DNA of 9,800 nt from Elusimicrobiota bacterium. Lineage in GTDB: Bacteria > Elusimicrobiota > Elusimicrobia > 2-02-FULL-39-32. Under the pieces are notes generated by a model that was not told where the DNA came from, made no database searches, and worked only from the letters and a program-made list of their open reading frames with translations. Location of the stretch: assembly GCA_023249835.1 (NCBI GenBank), contig JAHFBY010000029.1, positions 1-9,800 of the forward strand. Reading direction: 5' to 3'. The position numbers were made by a program, and so were the translations under genes. Shown here in pieces: positions 6,236 through 9,800 of the stretch. Numbering within the stretch: position 1 is the first letter of the stretch; every line of letters begins with the position of its first letter.

Positions 6236-7402
6236 ATGGCATTTTTTATAGGCAAGGATCGAGAAGCAAGACGAGCGTATGGTTTTGATGAGGTGGCGTT
6301 AGTTCCTGGACAGGTGACAATCAATCCGGATGACGCCAAGATTAATACCTCTATAGGTTCGCTAAGACTTAAAATACCTTTTATCGCCAGCGCCATGGAC
6401 GGCGTGGTGGACGTGGGTTTTGCCGTGCAGATGTCTAAGCTGGGAGGCGTGGCCGTGCTCAACTCCGAAGGCGTGCATGCCCGCTATGAAAATTCCGAAG
6501 AAATTTTGCAAAAAATTGTGAGCTCGGCTGCAGAAGAAGTCACTAACCTTCTGCAAAAAATATATAAGGAACCAATTAAGGAAAAGCTCTTGTCCAAAAG
6601 GATTGAGCAGATCAAAAAAAAAGGCGGCTTAGCTGCGATATCGGCTATCCCCAAGCGCGCGACGCGCTATAGCCAAATCGCTTTGGAAGCGGGCGCGGAC
6701 CTGTTTTTCATTCAGTCAACTGTCACGAGCGTTCAGCATGAGTCTTCCAACTACACTTCTGTGGATTTTGCTAAAATTAGCAAGACCGTTGGCAAAAAAA
6801 TGCCTTTGATCATCGGCAACTGCGTCACTTACGATGCAGCGTTGGCGTTGATGGAAACAGGAGCTGCGGCGATTTTGGTAGGCATCGGACCTGGAGCGGC
6901 TTGCACTACGCGCGGAGTTTTGGGAATGGGAGTGCCGCAAGTCACGGCAACGGTGGATTGCGCTGCTGCCCGCGACTTTTATTTTAAGAAGTCCGGACGT
7001 TACGTTTCGATTATTACCGACGGCGGAATGGTAACCAGCGGCGACATTTGCAAGGCGTTCGCATCAGGCGCGGACGCCGTCATGATCGGATCGGGTTTGG
7101 CCAAAGCCAAAGAAGCTCCGGGCGGCGGGTTCCATTGGGGCATGGCCATGCCGGACCGCTATTTGCCGCGCGGTACCCGTATTCGCGTGGGGACCACGGC
7201 GTCGTTGTCGGAAATTTTGCTCGGGCCGGCCACAGTAGACGACGGCACGCAAAACTTGGCCGGCGCTTTGCGCGTGGCCATGGGCTCATTAGGCGCGCGC
7301 AACATTAAAGAGATGCAACTGGTGGAGATCATCATCGCCCCCGACATCAAGTCCGAAGGCAAGGTTTACCAAAAGGCGCAGAAGCTGGGCATGGGAAAAT
7401 AA
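6236..7402 (+). CDS. guaB3: GuaB3-type IMP dehydrogenase, without CBS domains
   Basis: A TIM-barrel protein of the IMP dehydrogenase/GMP reductase superfamily, proposed to oxidise IMP to XMP with NAD+. The 388-residue length and sequence fit the GuaB3 subgroup (IMPDH-related family 2). Seen: [11 protein letters not shown] (15-25), [13 protein letters not shown] (47-59), [13 protein letters not shown] (215-227) with nucleophile Cys223, TDGGM (261-265) at the IMP phosphate site, and [13 protein letters not shown] (285-297). The paired CBS domains that lie in the middle of canonical GuaB are absent; only a charged insert at about 85-130 is present, so CBS-mediated nucleotide regulation should be lost. 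GMP reductase is less likely because the gene sits next to guaA, purE and purC. The start is supported by AGAAGGAGAAGG (6215-6226). Cyanobacterial GuaB3 has been reported as an active IMPDH; activity here is inference. Confidence 0.88.
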   Translation: MAFFIGKDREARRAYGFDEVALVPGQVTINPDDAKINTSIGSLRLKIPFIASAMDGVVDVGFAVQMSKLGGVAVLNSEGVHARYENSEEILQKIVSSAAEEVTNLLQKIYKEPIKEKLLSKRIEQIKKKGGLAAISAIPKRATRYSQIALEAGADLFFIQSTVTSVQHESSNYTSVDFAKISKTVGKKMPLIIGNCVTYDAALALMETGAAAILVGIGPGAACTTRGVLGMGVPQVTATVDCAAARDFYFKKSGRYVSIITDGGMVTSGDICKAFASGADAVMIGSGLAKAKEAPGGGFHWGMAMPDRYLPRGTRIRVGTTASLSEILLGPATVDDGTQNLAGALRVAMGSLGARNIKEMQLVEIIIAPDIKSEGKVYQKAQKLGMGK

Positions 7403-7434
7403 AAAAATATTAATGAAATGGAGTTATCAGGAAT

Positions 7435-7962
7435 ATGAACAAAACTAAAGAAATTGTGAACTCTGCCAAGCCGTTGGTGGGAATCATCATGGGCAGCGCT
7501 TCGGATATGCCGGTTATGAAAGAGGCCACCGCAGTGTTGGAGCATTTTAAAATCTCTTATGAGGTGCGCGTGTTGTCCGCGCACCGCACGCCGCAAGAAA
7601 CCGCTCAATACGCGGTGGGCGCGGAGAAAAATGGGTTAAAGGTTCTGATCGCGGCTGCGGGCGGGGCAGCGCACTTGGCCGGAGTGGCCGCGGGCTTAAG
7701 CAATTTACCGGTGATCGGCGTGCCGATTAAGTCTAAGAGCTTTGAAGGTATGGATTCGCTTTTATCCATGGCGCAAATGCCCGCGGGCGTGCCCGTGGCC
7801 ACCATGGCCGTGGACGGGGCTAAAAACGCCGCGCTCTTTGCGGTGCGGATATTAGCGACGCAGGATACGCGCGTGCAAAAGCTGTTGCAAGAATATAAAT
7901 TCAATATGCGCGCGGACGTTTTGGAAAAAGCCAAGAGCGTGAACGTGCGCAAAATCTTATGA
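7435..7962 (+). CDS. purE: N5-carboxyaminoimidazole ribonucleotide mutase (class I PurE)
   Basis: PurE rearranges N5-CAIR to CAIR in de novo purine synthesis. Class I is indicated by SAHRTP (residues 48-53, catalytic His50) and AAGGAAHLAG (74-83), rather than the SAHKT and AGRSNALSG of class II AIR carboxylases. Also visible are the nucleotide loop MGSASDMPVM (19-28), PVIGVP (92-97), and SLLSMAQMPAGVPVATMAV (108-126). The segment VDGAKNAAL (126-134) is shorter than in E. coli but like the Thermotoga form. Class I normally needs PurK to make N5-CAIR; purK is not in the window. The Shine-Dalgarno is modest (TGGAG, 7419-7423, 11 bases before the ATG). The stop overlaps the guaA start in an ATGA, so the two are probably translationally coupled. 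Confidence 0.95.
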   Translation: MNKTKEIVNSAKPLVGIIMGSASDMPVMKEATAVLEHFKISYEVRVLSAHRTPQETAQYAVGAEKNGLKVLIAAAGGAAHLAGVAAGLSNLPVIGVPIKSKSFEGMDSLLSMAQMPAGVPVATMAVDGAKNAALFAVRILATQDTRVQKLLQEYKFNMRADVLEKAKSVNVRKIL

Positions 7963-9485
7963 TCATTATTTTAGATTTCGGGTCCCAATACACGCAGCTC
8001 ATCGCCCGCCGGGTGCGGGAACTGAAAGTTTATTGCGAAATTCTGCCGCACAAAGCGACCTTCGCGGAAGCCTTAAAGCGGCAGCCGTCCGGGTTTATCC
8101 TTTCCGGGGGCCCGGCCAGCGTCACGGGATCCAAGTCTCCGCAATGCGATCTGGAATTTTTTAGCGGAGCGTTGCCGGTGCTGGGCATTTGCTACGGCAT
8201 GCAGATTATGGCGCACTCCTCCGGCGGCAAAGTCTCCCCAGCCAAGGCGCGCGAGTTTGGTCATGCGGACGTTCACGTCGAGCAGCAAGACTCCTTGTTT
8301 CAGGGGTTGCCTGCGGAAATGCCGGTGTGGATGAGCCACGGGGACGAAGTCGAAGTTTTGCCCAAGGATTTTGTGCATTTAGCGTCTTCCCGCAATGCGC
8401 GGTTTGCCGCGATTGCGCATTTGCAAAAAAAACTTTACGGCGTTCAGTTTCATCCGGAAGTGGCGCACACTCCCAAAGGCAAAGAGATTCTGGCTAACTT
8501 CCTTTACCGCGTTTGCAATGAAAAAGAATCCTGGAAAATGTCTTCTTTCGTGCAGAGCCAAATCAAAGAGATCCAGGAAAAAGCAGGCGGCTCTAAAGTC
8601 ATTTGCGCGCTTTCGGGCGGAGTAGACTCGGCTGTGGCCGCCACTTTGGTGGGCCAAGCGATCGGTGAACAATTACACTGCGTGTTTATAGACAACGGGC
8701 TCTTGCGCGCTGGAGAAAAAGAGCGGGTGGAACAATTGTTCCGCCAAAAGCTTAAAAAAGGGCTGCGCGTTATCGACGCTAAAAAACGTTTCCTCACAAA
8801 ACTAAAGGGCGTAGCGGACCCGGAAAAGAAGCGCAAGATCATTGGAACCGAGTTCATCCGCGTGTTTGAGGAAGAATCAAAAAAAATCGGCAAAATCCAA
8901 TTTTTGGTGCAGGGAACCCTATACCCCGACGTGATTGAAAGCGTCTCCGTGAAAGGGCCTTCGGCCGTGATCAAGACGCACCACAACGTGGGCGGTTTGC
9001 CCGCGCGCATTAAGTTGTCGCTTTTGGAGCCGCTGAGGTTTTTATTTAAAGATGAAGTGCGCCTCTTGGGCCAGGAGCTGGGCATGGACGCGGATATTTT
9101 AAAGCGGCACCCGTTCCCCGGACCCGGTTTGGCCGTGCGGATTTTGGGGCCGGTTACAGAGGAGAAAGCCGAAATCGTGCGCCAGGCCGACAGCATCGTG
9201 GAGCAGGAGATCCGCAGCGCCGGCATTTACAATTCGCTCTGGCAGGCCTTTGCTGTGCTCCTGCCAGTACAGACCGTGGGCGTGATGGGCGACGCGCGCA
9301 CCTATGAGCAGGTGATCGCCGTGCGCGCGGTCACTTCTCAAGACGCGATGACCGCAGACTGGGCGGACATCCCCAAACCTGTGCTCTCGCGCATGTCCAA
9401 CAGAATTATCAACGAAGTGCGGGGGGTTAACCGCGTGGTTTACGACATCTCCTCCAAACCGCCCGCAACTATAGAATGGGAGTGA
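7959..9485 (+). CDS. guaA: GMP synthase (glutamine-hydrolysing)
   Basis: GuaA aminates XMP to GMP using glutamine and ATP, the step after GuaB3. The 508-residue product has a class I glutamine amidotransferase domain (about 1-185) with LSGGPASV (48-55), nucleophile Cys78 in GICYGMQ, and His165/Glu167 in GVQFHPEVAHT. The ATP-pyrophosphatase domain follows, with P-loop SGGVDS (219-224) and FIDNGLLRAGE (243-253). The C-terminal dimerisation/XMP domain carries RHPFPGPGLAVRILG (nt 9106-9150), RAVTSQDAMTADWADIP and the terminal NRVVYDISSKPPATIEWE. All catalytic parts are intact and length is close to the 525 of E. coli. The start codon overlaps the purE stop by 4 bp (ATGA); no strong independent Shine-Dalgarno is needed. 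purC begins 3 bp after the stop. Confidence 0.97.
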   Translation: MIIILDFGSQYTQLIARRVRELKVYCEILPHKATFAEALKRQPSGFILSGGPASVTGSKSPQCDLEFFSGALPVLGICYGMQIMAHSSGGKVSPAKAREFGHADVHVEQQDSLFQGLPAEMPVWMSHGDEVEVLPKDFVHLASSRNARFAAIAHLQKKLYGVQFHPEVAHTPKGKEILANFLYRVCNEKESWKMSSFVQSQIKEIQEKAGGSKVICALSGGVDSAVAATLVGQAIGEQLHCVFIDNGLLRAGEKERVEQLFRQKLKKGLRVIDAKKRFLTKLKGVADPEKKRKIIGTEFIRVFEEESKKIGKIQFLVQGTLYPDVIESVSVKGPSAVIKTHHNVGGLPARIKLSLLEPLRFLFKDEVRLLGQELGMDADILKRHPFPGPGLAVRILGPVTEEKAEIVRQADSIVEQEIRSAGIYNSLWQAFAVLLPVQTVGVMGDARTYEQVIAVRAVTSQDAMTADWADIPKPVLSRMSNRIINEVRGVNRVVYDISSKPPATIEWE

Positions 9486-9488
9486 CTT

Positions 9489-9800
9489 ATGCCTTTAAAC
9501 ATGGATTCTAAAATTGACCTGCCGCTGTTCATTAAAGGAAAAGTTAGAGAAGTTTATGACTTGGGAGATAAGCTCTTGTTGGTCGCTAGCGACCGCATCT
9601 CCGCCTACGACGTAGTTTTTCCCACCTTGATCCCAGAGAAGGGTAAAGTGTTGAACCTTATCTCCCGCTTTTGGTTTGAACAAACGCAAAAAATTGTGCC
9701 CAACCACATGATCAGCACCAACGTGAACGACTATCCGCTTGAGTGCCAAAAATACGCCGACCTTTTGACCGACCGTTCCATGCTCGTTTGGAAAACAAAT
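9489..9800 (+). CDS. purC: SAICAR synthetase (phosphoribosylaminoimidazole-succinocarboxamide synthase), 3'-truncated
   Basis: PurC joins CAIR (the PurE product) to aspartate using ATP, giving SAICAR. The first 104 codons are present and the frame is open to the window edge. Family features are KGKVREVYDLGDKLLLVASDR (residues 16-36; nucleotide-binding strand-loop), ISAYDVVFPTLIPEKG (37-52), VLNLISRFWFEQT (54-66) and RSMLV (95-99). The lead-in resembles the longer yeast Ade1-like form more than the short E. coli form. ATG 9489 is preferred over ATG 9501 because GGGAG (9478-9482) lies six bases before it, inside the end of guaA. Residue 100 is Trp where Lys or Arg is common; this is close to the window end and may be natural variation. 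Confidence 0.95.
   Translation, partial: MPLNMDSKIDLPLFIKGKVREVYDLGDKLLLVASDRISAYDVVFPTLIPEKGKVLNLISRFWFEQTQKIVPNHMISTNVNDYPLECQKYADLLTDRSMLVWKTN

Noticed and set aside
5667..6242. Long open frame (191 codons) on the minus strand opposite dcd
   Set aside because: It lies wholly antisense to a gene with intact dCTP deaminase motifs and proper Shine-Dalgarno; its translation is Phe/Ser/Arg-rich with no recognisable domain.
6614..6622. A9 run in guaB3 as a frameshift site
   Set aside because: It encodes a Lys triplet within a Lys-rich segment, with no conserved downstream structure visible and no useful alternative frame product.
8504..9226. Long open frame (240 codons) on the minus strand opposite guaA
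   Set aside because: It mirrors the conserved guaA coding sequence; the predicted protein is Ser/Pro-rich with no motif and no start context.

Overview
The window is a compact bacterial chromosomal segment of housekeeping genes. Base composition is moderate, coding density is high, and Shine-Dalgarno sites are mostly good. It holds ten protein genes: eight complete or near-complete, aspS cut at its 5' end by about 15 codons, and purC cut at its 3' end. I see no rRNA, tRNA, CRISPR array, phage gene or transposase. No single marker fixes the phylum. The mix of a class II (B12-dependent) ribonucleotide reductase, a CBS-less GuaB3-type IMP dehydrogenase, an AspRS with non-discriminating signature residues and an SSB without the usual acidic tail suggests a free-living bacterium outside the classic enterics, perhaps from a little-cultured lineage. 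That placement is inference.

Layout. Positions 2-1738 (+) encode aspartyl-tRNA synthetase. Positions 1739-1901 are a 163-nt non-coding gap dominated by a 120-bp element with long, nearly perfect inverted arms; its right end lies 9 bp before the ssb start codon. ssb (1902-2285, +) and queF (2343-2735, +) follow, the latter with its own likely promoter. panD (2750-3109, -) converges on queF with only 14 bp between them. A 95-bp divergent control region (3110-3204) carries face-away promoters for panD and nrdJ that share the same -35 palindrome. From 3205 to the window end, six genes run on the + strand with gaps of 32 bp or less: nrdJ, dcd, guaB3, purE, guaA, purC. They look like one operon.

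How the genes work together. The six-gene run is a nucleotide supply unit. PurE and PurC act at consecutive stages of de novo IMP synthesis (AIR to CAIR to SAICAR). GuaB3 and GuaA convert IMP to XMP to GMP. NrdJ reduces ribonucleotides to deoxyribonucleotides. Dcd deaminates dCTP to dUTP, feeding dTMP synthesis. The left half serves translation, tRNA modification and cofactors: AspRS charges tRNA, SSB binds single-stranded DNA, QueF makes preQ1 for queuosine, and PanD makes beta-alanine for pantothenate and CoA.

Most of the window is ordinary core metabolism. The parts worth a second look are the 120-bp inverted-repeat element before ssb, the shared -35 divergent promoter with a probably leaderless panD transcript, the AspRS specificity residues, the tail-less SSB, and GuaB3 standing where a canonical GuaB would be expected.
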